Shown piece after piece: positions 17,890-27,502 of a DNA stretch of 64,000 nt (position 1 is the first letter of the stretch; every line of letters begins with the position of its first letter). The translations under genes were made by a program, and so were the position numbers. Source of the stretch: UBA5859 sp041940025 (GTDB lineage: Bacteria > Pseudomonadota > Gammaproteobacteria > UBA5859); the NCBI GenBank assembly GCA_041940025.1, contig JBGTSY010000014.1, positions 1 to 64,000 of the forward strand, given 5' to 3'. Below the pieces are notes generated by a model. The model worked only from the letters and a program-made list of their open reading frames with translations. It ran no database searches and had not been told where the DNA came from.

Positions 17890-20052
17890 CTATTGAAGGC
17901 CCTGCTTAAATTCACGGCGACGAGCATGTAACACTGGCTCGGTGTAACCATTTACCTGCTCACAACCCTTGAATATCAGATCGCACGCCGCTTGAAAGGC
18001 GACGCTACTATCAAAGTTGGGGGCCATTTTTCGGTAGCTAGGATCGCCGTCGTTCTGCTCATCCACTACCTTTGCCATTCTGTGCAGCGTCTCTATTACC
18101 TGCTCCGATGAGCAAATATTGTGTCGTAGCCAATTGGCGATATGTTGGCTGGAGATACGCAAGGTAGCTCTATCTTCCATTAAACCTACATTATGGATAT
18201 CCGGCACCTTGGAGCACCCGATACCCTGCTCTACCCATCTCACCACGTAACCGAGGATCCCTTGAGCGTTATTCTCCAACTCCTGCTGGATCTGCTGTTC
18301 GCTCAGCTCCTTGTTTTGCAGTAATGGCGGTGTGATGATGTCGTCTAAAGACGCCTGTGGCCGTGCTTTCAACTCTTGTTGTTTTTGTAACACGTTCACT
18401 TGATGATAATGTAATGCATGCAGGGTAGCAGCCGTGGGCGAAGGAACCCAGGCGCAATTAGCCCCCGCTGTGGGATGACCGATTTTACTTTCCATCATCT
18501 GCGCCATCTCATCTGGCTTTGGCCACATCCCTTTGCCTATCTGCGCGCTGCCACTAAAACCGCAGGCCAAGCCAATATCTACATTGGCATCTTCATATGC
18601 GCGTATCCAGGGCTCTTCCTTTGTTTGATCTTTAGGAAGAAAAGGGCCTGCCTCCATACTCGTATGGATTTCGTCTCCGGTACGATCTAAAAAGCCCGTA
18701 TTGATAAATATGATTCTATCTTTGGCCTCTTTGATACACGCCTTGAGATTCACAGTGGTACGACGCTCTTCATCCATGATGCCGATTTTTAACGTATTCG
18801 CAGCCAGTCCCAGAGCACTCTCCACACGAGAGAATAGTTCCACTGCAAAAGCCACCTCTTCCGGTCCATGCATTTTGGGTTTGACGATATACACACTACC
18901 TTTGCGACTATTGCGATAAGGACTGTTGCCTTTCAGATCATGCATTGCAATTAATGACGTCACCATCGCATCCAAAATGCCCTCAGGTACCTCATTACCC
19001 TCGCTGTCTAGTACTGCATCGGTAGTCATTAAATGACCCACATTGCGCACTAACAACAGGCTGCGCCCCGGAAGCGAAAGCGATTCTCCATTGACAGTGG
19101 TATACAGACGATCCGGCTCTAAGGTGCGCACAATGGTTTGATTACCTTTGTTCAACTTGGCTTCCAATGTTCCTTTCATTAAGCCCAGCCAATTACGATA
19201 CACCAGGGTTTTATCTTCCGCGTCCACAGCGGCAACCGAATCTTCACAGTCTTGAATGGTTGTAACCGCCGATTCTAAATAGATATCTTTTACGCCCGCA
19301 GAACTCTCTTTACCGATTGGGTGCGATCGATCGAGTTGGATCTCAATATGCAGCCCGTTATTGACCAACAAAATGGCTGTGGGATCGGTTTCTTCCCCAA
19401 CATAGGCAACAAATTGCTTTTCATTATTCAGTGCTCGCCTGCCCTGTGCTGTTTCCATCACAAGCGATCCCTCATGCACGCTATATTGCTTCACGTGCCC
19501 ATGACTCCCTTCAGTGAGAGGCACAACTTTATCTAAAAACCTGATGCCCTCTTCGACCACCTTAGCGCCACGTAGGGGATTGTAGTCTTGGGTTCTCTCA
19601 GCGCCGTCAAGCTCTGGGATCACATTAGTCCCATAAAACGCGTCGTACAAACTACCCCATCGGGCATTGGCGGCATTTAAAGCATAGCGCGCATTCATCA
19701 CCGGCACCACCAGCTGAGGGCCCGCAATTTGAGCAATTTCTTCATCCACGTTTTTCGGTTGGATGACAAAATCCTCAGGTTCTGGCAGAAGATAATCGAT
19801 CTCCTGTAGGAACCGCTTATAGGCGACAGGCTCCAGTTCATTGGTTTGATGCCACTTATCTATTTTGGCCTGTATTTCATCGCGCTTCGCCAACAATGCA
19901 CGATTCTTAGGAGCAAGATCATTGACAATAGCCTCAAACTGACCCCAAAAATCCTCACTCTTTATGCCAGTGCCCGGGAGGGCCTCATTCAGGATCATTT
20001 CATCTAGTTCACTGGCGACCTGCAAGCCGCCTCTTCGATTCCATTGCGTCAT
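17890..20052 (-). CDS. glcB: Malate synthase G
   Basis: Condenses glyoxylate with acetyl-CoA to malate. At 720 residues it matches the long, monomeric G isoform. Recognisable segments are RTLEPDRLYT, KMHGPEEVAFA, IGIMDEERRTTVNL, FLDRTGDEIHTSMEAGPF and the HPTAGANCAWVPSPTAATLH region. Isocitrate lyase is not in the window. It implies growth on acetate, C2 compounds or fatty acids, or glycolate use. A 14-base palindrome lies 47 bases upstream of the ATG. Confidence 0.97.
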   Translation of the reverse strand: MTQWNRRGGLQVASELDEMILNEALPGTGIKSEDFWGQFEAIVNDLAPKNRALLAKRDEIQAKIDKWHQTNELEPVAYKRFLQEIDYLLPEPEDFVIQPKNVDEEIAQIAGPQLVVPVMNARYALNAANARWGSLYDAFYGTNVIPELDGAERTQDYNPLRGAKVVEEGIRFLDKVVPLTEGSHGHVKQYSVHEGSLVMETAQGRRALNNEKQFVAYVGEETDPTAILLVNNGLHIEIQLDRSHPIGKESSAGVKDIYLESAVTTIQDCEDSVAAVDAEDKTLVYRNWLGLMKGTLEAKLNKGNQTIVRTLEPDRLYTTVNGESLSLPGRSLLLVRNVGHLMTTDAVLDSEGNEVPEGILDAMVTSLIAMHDLKGNSPYRNSRKGSVYIVKPKMHGPEEVAFAVELFSRVESALGLAANTLKIGIMDEERRTTVNLKACIKEAKDRIIFINTGFLDRTGDEIHTSMEAGPFLPKDQTKEEPWIRAYEDANVDIGLACGFSGSAQIGKGMWPKPDEMAQMMESKIGHPTAGANCAWVPSPTAATLHALHYHQVNVLQKQQELKARPQASLDDIITPPLLQNKELSEQQIQQELENNAQGILGYVVRWVEQGIGCSKVPDIHNVGLMEDRATLRISSQHIANWLRHNICSSEQVIETLHRMAKVVDEQNDGDPSYRKMAPNFDSSVAFQAACDLIFKGCEQVNGYTEPVLHARRREFKQGLQ

Positions 20053-20099
20053 AACGATGACTTTACCTCTACAAAAATAATGTAAAACAAGGGGTTATG

Positions 20100-20113
20100 C
20101 TAGTCCCGACTAG
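20100..20113. promoter_or_regulatory. 14-bp palindrome upstream of glcB
   Basis: CTAGTC (20100-20105) and GACTAG (20108-20113) form a perfect inverted repeat with a 2-base centre, in the 248-base region between divergent glcB and the hybrid kinase gene. The position suits an operator, but no regulator is known and chance is not excluded. Confidence 0.3.
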
Positions 20114-20300
20114 GGCTCTGAAAGGCTATACATAGTACACTAACTGCGTCGGAAATTCATGGATAGGAAGGTCAACTTTAAAGCTAAAAGCGTCAAATCC
20201 AGTAGCGACATTTTCTCTACCTTGTTGTATACAGTATGATTAACTGCGGCGACCTGATGGTAGACAGCATCATACATATGGTTACTTTCGGAATCTTGTT

Positions 20301-22244
20301 ATGAATCTTAGAGAGCAAGTTGAGTTACTCACCGCGGGTTTCAACTCCGTCACCACATGTGTCGTCATGACTGATCAGGACTGGCGAATTGTTATGAACA
20401 ATACCAAAGCCGAACGAATTTTCGCCCAACAGTGTGGCCAATCAAGAATCGAAAATCTCCGCACCTTGATCCCCAACCAGACGCTTTTCGATGAGGTCAC
20501 TGACAAAGTATTTGCAGGAGAGCCTGTCAGCTTTCAACTGCTGGATGAGCAATTCAATCCAAACGACGACAAACCGGTATGGATGGCTAATTTCGCCCCT
20601 ATTTCCCCTGAAAATAAAACAGTAGAGTTACAAATTGTCACCATTGTCGATTTTCGCGCCCAGGGCGAAGAGATGGTAAAACGCCGTCGGGCAGAATCAG
20701 AATTTCGTGCTATTTTTGACAACGCGTTTCATTTTCTTGCGCTGCTTTCACCGCAGGGCGAAATCATCCAGGCCAATCAAGCCGCCTTGAGAATTTTGGA
20801 GGTACCACCACATGTAGAACTGTCTGGTACTCAATTTGTCAACGCCCCCTTTTTTTCAGAAGAAGATGCTAAGCTGATTCAGCAGGCGATTGACACCGCC
20901 TTAGAAAAAGAGACGTTCAGAGGCACGGTCACCGTGCATACTCTATCCGGGAAGCTAATTTATGTGGACTCTGTTTTTTATGCCATCCTCAACACTCAAG
21001 GTGAGATTGAATACCTATTAGCGGAAGGTGTGGACATCACCGAACGCCTGGCAGCGGAAGAAGAACGAGAAAAGCTGAGATCGCAAGTTGAACACGCACA
21101 GAAGTTAGAAAGTCTAGGTATTCTAGCGGGTGGCATTGCTCACGATTTTAATAATTTATTGATGGGGATATTGGGCCACGCCGATCTAGCCGCTTTAAAA
21201 ATCCCTCCCAGCTCTCTCGCGCACAACAACCTAAAAGAGATTGAATCTACTGCTCGGATAGCGGCCGATTTATGTCGGCAAATGCTAGCCTATTCAGGTA
21301 AAGGAAAATTTGTTGTTCAGCCTATAGACATCAATGCGGTGATTCAAGAGATGGAACAATTGCTTGCCGTCTCCACAAGTAAGAATGCAATTCTAAAATT
21401 TCAACTGAGTGACGATCTACCCTTCATGGATGCGGATGCCAGTCAAATCAGTCAGATCATTCTAAATTTAGTGATGAATGCATCGGAGGCTATTGGCCCA
21501 AAGAGTGGCATCATCTCCATTGCCACTGGCGCCATGTATTGTGACGAACACTATTTCCAGACAAATCAACTCGAATTTAATAACGATGCGGGAACCTACC
21601 TCTATCTCGAAGTCGCCGACACCGGAGTCGGAATGGACAATGAAACCATAGAACGTATTTTCGATCCCTTCTTCAGCACTAAATTTACCGGACGCGGTCT
21701 CGGTTTAGCCGCGGTCATGGGCATTGTTAAAGGCCACCAAGGCAATATTAAGGTATACAGCGAACCGGATAAGGGGACGACGTTTAAATTACTGTTCCCG
21801 GTTTCCAAAAATCAAATAGTGGAATCCCTTCAACTCGATGACGACCAACCACTTGAAAAATGGCGAGGTAACGGAACAGTGCTCATCGTGGACGATGAAG
21901 AGACCATTTTAGCCATTGGGCGTGAAATGCTTCAGTTATGTGGATTTGACGTAATTTGCGCAAAGGATGGTATCGAAGCTGTAGAAATATATCAGCAACG
22001 GGCTGCCGATATTGACTGCGTGCTACTGGATTTAACGATGCCGCGAATGGGTGGCAAAGAAACTTTTCGTGAATTAAGACGTATCAATCCACAAGTAAAA
22101 GTCATTTTGTCGAGCGGATACAATGAACAAGAAGTGACACAAAATTTTGTCGGTAAGGGACTAACTGGATTTATACAAAAGCCCTACCAGATGTCTGGAT
22201 TGGAAGCGAAACTGAAGGAAATTCTCTCCCCACTAGAAGAATGA
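20301..22244 (+). CDS. PAS-PAS hybrid histidine kinase with C-terminal receiver
   Basis: A 647-residue soluble sensor kinase with no membrane segments. The order is PAS domain (about 8-118), PAS domain (about 130-250), dimerisation domain with H281 in GGIAHDFNNLL, an ATPase domain with N-box N393 and G-boxes DTGVGM (440-445) and GRGLGLA, then a receiver (about 525-645) with D531/D532 and phospho-acceptor D577. The HDFNN form of the H-box is typical of kinases paired with NtrC-like or stand-alone regulators. No separate regulator is adjacent. It converges on MOSC with only 3 bases between stops. Confidence 0.93.
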   Translation: MNLREQVELLTAGFNSVTTCVVMTDQDWRIVMNNTKAERIFAQQCGQSRIENLRTLIPNQTLFDEVTDKVFAGEPVSFQLLDEQFNPNDDKPVWMANFAPISPENKTVELQIVTIVDFRAQGEEMVKRRRAESEFRAIFDNAFHFLALLSPQGEIIQANQAALRILEVPPHVELSGTQFVNAPFFSEEDAKLIQQAIDTALEKETFRGTVTVHTLSGKLIYVDSVFYAILNTQGEIEYLLAEGVDITERLAAEEEREKLRSQVEHAQKLESLGILAGGIAHDFNNLLMGILGHADLAALKIPPSSLAHNNLKEIESTARIAADLCRQMLAYSGKGKFVVQPIDINAVIQEMEQLLAVSTSKNAILKFQLSDDLPFMDADASQISQIILNLVMNASEAIGPKSGIISIATGAMYCDEHYFQTNQLEFNNDAGTYLYLEVADTGVGMDNETIERIFDPFFSTKFTGRGLGLAAVMGIVKGHQGNIKVYSEPDKGTTFKLLFPVSKNQIVESLQLDDDQPLEKWRGNGTVLIVDDEETILAIGREMLQLCGFDVICAKDGIEAVEIYQQRAADIDCVLLDLTMPRMGGKETFRELRRINPQVKVILSSGYNEQEVTQNFVGKGLTGFIQKPYQMSGLEAKLKEILSPLEE

Positions 22245-22247
22245 TTT

Positions 22248-22706
22248 TTAGGGTGGCAGATCCGCAGGAATCAACAGTACCGGATCACCCAATTTCAATC
22301 GACCTGGCTTCACCACTTTGGTACAGACTCCCCCTCGCCAATCGGGCTTGAGTGCTTTTCGCAAACCAGGATATGCTTCGTCCATACGTTTGCACGGATT
22401 CGTTTCTCGAGTGATGAATAACACAACCTCACCAATACTGATTTGCGTCCCCACCCACTGTTTCGAAAATTCAAATTCGCTAATCAATAAATTTGCCCGC
22501 CGCAGATGCCAAGGCAAAGTCGTCCCCAGCTCTTCACACACGCCTAACCATGCCTGTTCCGACAAGAGCGTCACTTGCCTCTTCCTAGAACGCCCACGAG
22601 CGTCCCCGACAAGGCCTTCTTCTAAAGACACATCGGCGTATTCCAACTGCTGCATCGGCGATCGAGATTGAACTCTAATCGCGATCCCTTTTAGTTCACT
22701 TGCCAT
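22248..22706 (-). CDS. MOSC domain-containing protein
   Basis: A MOSC-domain protein of about 152 residues; the family includes YiiM and the molybdenum cofactor sulfurase C-terminal domain and carries sulfur or the molybdopterin cofactor on a conserved cysteine. The GLVGDARGRSRKRQVTLLSE block, LRRANLL and the TNPCKRMD motif holding the conserved Cys are visible. I take ATG 22706 as start because conservation begins there; an in-frame GTG at 22760 would overlap the previous gene by 20 bases and add a leader without family features. It is the last gene of the cls-DUF2237-ICMT-MOSC run. Confidence 0.85.
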   Translation of the reverse strand: MASELKGIAIRVQSRSPMQQLEYADVSLEEGLVGDARGRSRKRQVTLLSEQAWLGVCEELGTTLPWHLRRANLLISEFEFSKQWVGTQISIGEVVLFITRETNPCKRMDEAYPGLRKALKPDWRGGVCTKVVKPGRLKLGDPVLLIPADLPP

Positions 22707-22740
22707 AGGGGGGTTCCCGCTACTTAAAGAGTTCTCTCTT

Positions 22741-23193
22741 TTAACACCATCGCCTAACACGTTTTAAATAAGCTTCATATGACTCACCAAATTTTTCTTT
22801 TAAGGCAGCCTCTTCAAAGAGGATCTGCTGAGTAGTCAAGATCCACATAAAGATTGGCACCAATAACAGTGAAGAAAAATTCCCTAAATAGATCGCCCAA
22901 GCTATCAGTAGAATCAACATGCCTAAATACATAGGATTACGGGAATAGCGATACAATCCTGAAATGACTAACTCTTTGGCGCGTTCTGGATGAAAGGGAT
23001 CTGGCGTGGTTTTTTCTCGTATAAATTGGCCTAGAGCAATTGAGACAACCAAGAATCCAATGCTTGCGGGTACCCACGCTACCCAACGCCATTCCAAGGG
23101 TAACCAATAAAACAATGGAGAAACGGCTTCAAACATCCACATCAAGAAACCAAAAATAAATCCATAAACTGGAGGTGGCAACCTAAATCTCAT
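22741..23193 (-). CDS. Isoprenylcysteine carboxyl methyltransferase-like membrane protein
   Basis: A 150-residue integral membrane methyltransferase of the ICMT/phospholipid methyltransferase superfamily. Several hydrophobic helices surround the signature SGLYRYSRNPMYLG, followed by an EE pair in QILFEEAALKEKFG and YEAYLKRVRRW, the SAM-binding C-terminal pattern. ATG is preceded by AGAGGA. It sits 11 bases after DUF2237. The substrate in bacteria is generally unknown; a lipid or small molecule is possible. Confidence 0.88.
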   Translation of the reverse strand: MRFRLPPPVYGFIFGFLMWMFEAVSPLFYWLPLEWRWVAWVPASIGFLVVSIALGQFIREKTTPDPFHPERAKELVISGLYRYSRNPMYLGMLILLIAWAIYLGNFSSLLLVPIFMWILTTQQILFEEAALKEKFGESYEAYLKRVRRWC

Positions 23194-23204
23194 ATAGACA
23201 TCCT

Positions 23205-23576
23205 CTAATTTAGATCCAACGCATACTGTTTTAAAATCAGTAGTGACACGATTTCTAATGATCTTTCATGAGTACTGCGTAGATAGACTTTTGGTGCACA
23301 ATTATGTTCGTATGCTTCTACCCAACGTGATGCACACAAACACCAATTGTCTCCTGGCTTTAACCCCGGAAAGCCCAATTCCGGTCTTGGCGTCGTCAGA
23401 TCATTGCCACTAAAACGTGAAAATTCTAGGAAAGACTGATCGACTTGCACACATACCGTATGGGATCCCACATCTTGCTCGGAAGTGTGACAACAGCCAT
23501 CCCTAAAAAATCCGGTTTTGGGATCCTCACCACAAAGCTGCAAGGGCTCCCCGAAAACGTTCACTGATTCATACAT
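23205..23576 (-). CDS. DUF2237 family protein
   Basis: A small protein of about 123 residues matching the DUF2237 family by NVFGEPLQLC, DPKTGFFRDGCC, DVGSHTVC, GNDLTTPRPE, GFPGLKPGDNWCLCASRW and EAYEHNCAPKVYL. It is rich in conserved cysteines. The function is unknown. The start is ATG 23576; a GTG at 23588 is an alternative. It lies between cardiolipin synthase and the ICMT-like gene in the same direction. Confidence 0.85.
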   Translation of the reverse strand: MYESVNVFGEPLQLCGEDPKTGFFRDGCCHTSEQDVGSHTVCVQVDQSFLEFSRFSGNDLTTPRPELGFPGLKPGDNWCLCASRWVEAYEHNCAPKVYLRSTHERSLEIVSLLILKQYALDLN

Positions 23577-23670
23577 AGAACTTGCCACACTATCTGCTGT
23601 ACTGAAATCGATTCGTTTGATTTATCGCTCTTATTTACGCCTGTTTTGACTTGTATTCAACTGATACTCG

Positions 23671-25122
23671 TTAAAGATAGGGTGTAAATAGCCAAAAAAA
23701 GGCATCACGTACCCGAGCCGCAAATCCCCTCGAATCCACCTGCTCCAGAGTAATGGGCTTGGCTCCATGCAGATGCGCTTCAACGTCTTCAGCCAAACGC
23801 AATCCTACCTCTTTATCATAGATTTCCACTAAAAGTTCAAAATTCAGGCGCAGGCTTCTGGCATCCAAATTGGCAGAACCCACTAATGCATAACAGCCAT
23901 CAATCAAATAAAGTTTACTATGTAAAAATGGAGGGGGCACCGCATACACCTCCACACCCGGTTGCAATACTTCCCACAACATATTGTGCATTGCCCAGCC
24001 AACAAATGGGAAATTATTCTTTTCTGGAATAATGACACGCACCCGGACCCCTCTCAGAGCAGCGGATGCCAACGCCGTTATCAGCTCCCTGGGAGGCAGA
24101 AAATAGGGGGTCACCAAATCAATTCGTTCGCGAGCAATGGATATGGCGCCAATCAACACAGATAGAAGGGTATCAAGGTGTTCAGTGGGCCCGTCAGGTA
24201 ACAGGCGGCACAGTGTATCACCGTGATGAACCGTGGACTGATGCAACAGGGGCAAAGATTGTCCGGTGGCCATTCTCCAATCTACCGCAAAGAGCGTCAT
24301 CAACTCCTGTACAATCGGGCCCTCAAATTTAAAGTGATGGTCTCGAATCATGTCGCCGGTCGGCTGATTGATCCTGCCCTGTTCATCGCTGATATTCATG
24401 CCACCGGCAAAAGCCACCTTGCCATCTACTGCCAATATTTTACGGTGATTGCGTAAATTCATATGGAGTTTGGGTGGGAACAAAGAGGGCTTTAAAAATC
24501 TGACCACCGCAATGTCCGCTCTGATGAGAGATCGGGCTGCGGAGCGAAGAGAATAGAGATCACCCACACCATCGATCAACACATAGACCGCGACGCCTCT
24601 GTGTTTGGCCGCAGATAACGCCTGAATAAACTCACGTCCATTATCATCATATTTAAAAATATAGGTGGAAAGCCGAATCTCAGACACTGCCTGTTCAATG
24701 GCATGCAGCATGGCTGTGTAAACCTCATCGCCACCTCTTAATAAGGTGACCTGATTGCCCGCAACTAGGGCGTTTCCGGTCATCGCATCCCCCAACTGGA
24801 TCAGCGGTCGGTAGGCGTCCCACGCAGGAAACGAAGGGGATCTTGCAGCATAAGGATAGACCCCGGTTTCTCGAGAAGCGGCTCTTCCGAATTCCTGCAA
24901 CGCACTGGTACGAATGCGATTCACGCCGAAGAGCAAATAAAGGATTGGTCCAATAAAAGGGTAAAGTAACGAAACCGCAATCCAACCTAAGGCAGCGCGC
25001 GGATCGCGCTTATAAGTGAGTGCATGCAACACAGCAGCAAGCCCGAATGCAAACGCCAACAGGGTAATGACTGCTGCACGCCAATCGAGGTGCTCAATCA
25101 GAGCAAGTAATTGCTCAAACAT
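23671..25122 (-). CDS. cls: Cardiolipin synthase (phospholipase D family)
   Basis: A 483-residue inner-membrane enzyme joining two phosphatidylglycerol molecules into cardiolipin. Two N-terminal hydrophobic segments (about 15-35 and 45-65) precede two catalytic HxKx4D motifs, HRKILAVD and HSKLYLID, each followed by GGMN or GSAN. The architecture matches ClsA. It is the first gene of a run of four on the minus strand. Confidence 0.95.
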   Translation of the reverse strand: MFEQLLALIEHLDWRAAVITLLAFAFGLAAVLHALTYKRDPRAALGWIAVSLLYPFIGPILYLLFGVNRIRTSALQEFGRAASRETGVYPYAARSPSFPAWDAYRPLIQLGDAMTGNALVAGNQVTLLRGGDEVYTAMLHAIEQAVSEIRLSTYIFKYDDNGREFIQALSAAKHRGVAVYVLIDGVGDLYSLRSAARSLIRADIAVVRFLKPSLFPPKLHMNLRNHRKILAVDGKVAFAGGMNISDEQGRINQPTGDMIRDHHFKFEGPIVQELMTLFAVDWRMATGQSLPLLHQSTVHHGDTLCRLLPDGPTEHLDTLLSVLIGAISIARERIDLVTPYFLPPRELITALASAALRGVRVRVIIPEKNNFPFVGWAMHNMLWEVLQPGVEVYAVPPPFLHSKLYLIDGCYALVGSANLDARSLRLNFELLVEIYDKEVGLRLAEDVEAHLHGAKPITLEQVDSRGFAARVRDAFFWLFTPYL

Positions 25123-25291
25123 TGCTTTATCCGAGCCTCAAAATGAGACGGAGAATGCTGATACAAAAGTCCTTTGCCAAGTTTATTACAAGCAAATGTT
25201 TTTGCCGATTAAAATGCGGCGCTTAACTATTTAACATGCATCCTTGCATCAAGAATAGTATATAAATCTATTATTACGAATATCTATTCAA

Positions 25292-27145
25292 CTAGGGAAT
25301 AATGACTTTCACATCTACACTCTCATCTCCAATGATAAAAGACACGGTTGCACTATCCCCAGATACCGTGGTACCAACCACATCTATCAAAGTAGAACCG
25401 AGTCCATCCTTATCAGTCGCCACAGTGGAGGGAACTGAGATATCAAAGGTGCTGCCTCCACCTCTGTTGGTAATATTGACACTGACACCCACCGAATAAA
25501 AAGGCAACAAAATTTGATTGTCATCCCGTACGACAAATGAGATTGTGGCATCATCGCTTATATTGATCGGATTGACTGTCAAAGTAAGAGGTGCGACAGC
25601 AGCAAAACAAAATTGATCTGCCGAAACAGTCGCCGCACTGCCATCCGCTGCGGAAGCGAACAATACCACTTGTGCCGATTCTTCTTTCTGATAACGAGTA
25701 TCAAAAGGGTCATAGGTGGTTAAATCCACTATTGGACTAGTGATGCCATAGCTGCCACAACCAGTAAAAATCGTATCTGTATTTGCCGGATAGGTAAACC
25801 AGAGTTTTCCAACACCACCTTTAGTGGTCGTTCGACCTATTAACTTCTCACCTTCTTCATTTTCTCCACCAATAATGGCACCCAATGTCGCCGCACCTAC
25901 AGCATAAACGAGACCAGTTTTATTTTCATCATAGGCGGACAAGGTATCTAGGGTGACACTGCTGGCCACGCTGGAGACAAAGCTATTTTTATTTGCGGCA
26001 TTCGCATTTAAGATTAGAACTCTATCGTTGGGCTCCACACCTCTCGCAACGCCGTTTCTCGTTATGGTGTCGTCGAATTGAAATTCAGTGCTATATCCAT
26101 TACCAGAAAGTGTGACTGAACCCTCTGCTATGACACCGTCATTGCCCATTGCAATGATAGAATCGATCACCCCAAGAGAGACCACTGTACCGTCCGGGAC
26201 TGCATTTCCGTAACGATCAGAGACCACGACAGCGCCTTTTAACAGATACACACCAAACTGGTTCTCATCGAGGATCGCATCATCAACGGGATGGGTGAAG
26301 ACAATTGAATGCGGTGGTCCCGAAGCAATCACCACCTGTGGTACTGCTGCAATAATCTGTTCATTCGCTGCCACGGCATTGCCTACAGCATCAAGTAAGG
26401 TCGTCACCCGCACTTCCAATACCCCTGGCACTGTACCCGACTGTATGTTGAGGGTGGCAACCCCCTGTTGAGTACGAATCTCGATGGAATCTTCAGTCTC
26501 AGTTGTCACTATGCTCCCTGCGGCATTGCGGCCACTGAGATATTCACCGCCGTCTGGCTGGCTCAACAATTCCACACGAATATTATTTAAGCTGTTATCC
26601 CCATAAGAAGACTCGCTAATTGGATTTCCGGCGGCATCCAGCACGGTGATAGTTAGTGTCGTATTTGATTTCTTGCCCACCCCTGCCACGAACAAATGAC
26701 TGTCACTGACCGAAAGCTCAATGTTCGCTGGATCGCCGGTGACCGTACTATCTGTCGCGTTAAATACCACTGATCCGGTGAGACCGGATACTTCCGATAC
26801 CGTCAGTTGCGCAGTAGATTGCGCTGTGGGCGCAACTAGCGTGAAGCTGGCTCGCCCGGAAACGGTCGTAGTTGGGTTCACCCCGCTAACGGTGCCCGCA
26901 GTGCTGTGCAGAGTCACCTCCGTTCCGTCGGTAACAAAGTTTTGATTAACATCTGCAAGAAAGACCGTCACTGTCGTTTGAGAAAAACCATCCGCAGACA
27001 GGGTGGTTGGGCTTGCAGTAATGGATGACGTATCTAGACTCGGCTCCCCAATGCCCACACTGTCATCATCACTATCATGGTGACACCCACTTACCACCAC
27101 TACCATACTAAGTAGGAAAAACTTTATACTACGTTTAATTTTCAT
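25292..27145 (-). CDS. Lipoprotein with Big-1 (invasin/intimin-like) Ig domains
   Basis: A 617-residue surface or periplasmic lipoprotein. The signal peptide ends in lipobox VVSGC (C21), followed by an Asp-rich HHDSDDDS stretch. Bacterial Ig-like Big-1 repeats follow; the first is plainest (about 40-130) with SPTTLSADGFSQTTVTV and GTVSGVNPTTTVSGRASFTL, a second begins near SDSHLFVAGVGKKSNTTLTI, and further Ig-like units run to the C-terminus. Such proteins form rod-like adhesin stalks in intimins; here there is no barrel or transport domain, so its role is unknown. It is divergent from the outer-membrane-like gene at 27503. Confidence 0.85.
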   Translation of the reverse strand: MKIKRSIKFFLLSMVVVVSGCHHDSDDDSVGIGEPSLDTSSITASPTTLSADGFSQTTVTVFLADVNQNFVTDGTEVTLHSTAGTVSGVNPTTTVSGRASFTLVAPTAQSTAQLTVSEVSGLTGSVVFNATDSTVTGDPANIELSVSDSHLFVAGVGKKSNTTLTITVLDAAGNPISESSYGDNSLNNIRVELLSQPDGGEYLSGRNAAGSIVTTETEDSIEIRTQQGVATLNIQSGTVPGVLEVRVTTLLDAVGNAVAANEQIIAAVPQVVIASGPPHSIVFTHPVDDAILDENQFGVYLLKGAVVVSDRYGNAVPDGTVVSLGVIDSIIAMGNDGVIAEGSVTLSGNGYSTEFQFDDTITRNGVARGVEPNDRVLILNANAANKNSFVSSVASSVTLDTLSAYDENKTGLVYAVGAATLGAIIGGENEEGEKLIGRTTTKGGVGKLWFTYPANTDTIFTGCGSYGITSPIVDLTTYDPFDTRYQKEESAQVVLFASAADGSAATVSADQFCFAAVAPLTLTVNPINISDDATISFVVRDDNQILLPFYSVGVSVNITNRGGGSTFDISVPSTVATDKDGLGSTLIDVVGTTVSGDSATVSFIIGDESVDVKVIIP

Positions 27146-27502
27146 GAACCGGACTCAATCGTGATTTTCGTTTTTCTTTTGCTTTTAGTTATAGTTTGCT
27201 TGTAGTAATTTTAAATTTTTGCTCAGTTTTTCGTACTATCTAATTTTAACGGTTAAAAGTCAACGATTAACCCGGCCTGAGCGACTTTTGGTAACTAAAT
27301 CAAATGGATTTAGACTCTATCCTGACAGGCTCTACGACTAATTTGAGCAAAAGTGTTACAAATGTACATTCTAAGCTAGACTTGCCAGAATAAGCAAAGA
27401 TATGATTGGCAGTTAAGTATGGAAAAAAGGCTTTAAAATTAAGTCGACTAACTAACTTAGGCTTTTGTACATTGAAGCCATTTGCAGCTGGGGTTTTATA
27501 AT
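27146..27502. other. Divergent promoter region, lipoprotein / outer-membrane-like protein
   Basis: A 357-base AT-rich gap between two divergently oriented envelope genes. No gene is supported and I find no convincing terminator or operator. Promoters for both neighbours must lie here. Confidence 0.45.

Noticed and set aside
22707..22760. GTG start for the MOSC gene overlapping the ICMT-like gene
   Set aside because: Leader lacks family features; MOSC similarity starts at Met 22706. Not fully excluded.
26721..26945. Plus-strand open frame inside the Big-1 lipoprotein gene
   Set aside because: Antisense shadow of repetitive Thr/Val/Ser codons; no ribosome site or motif.
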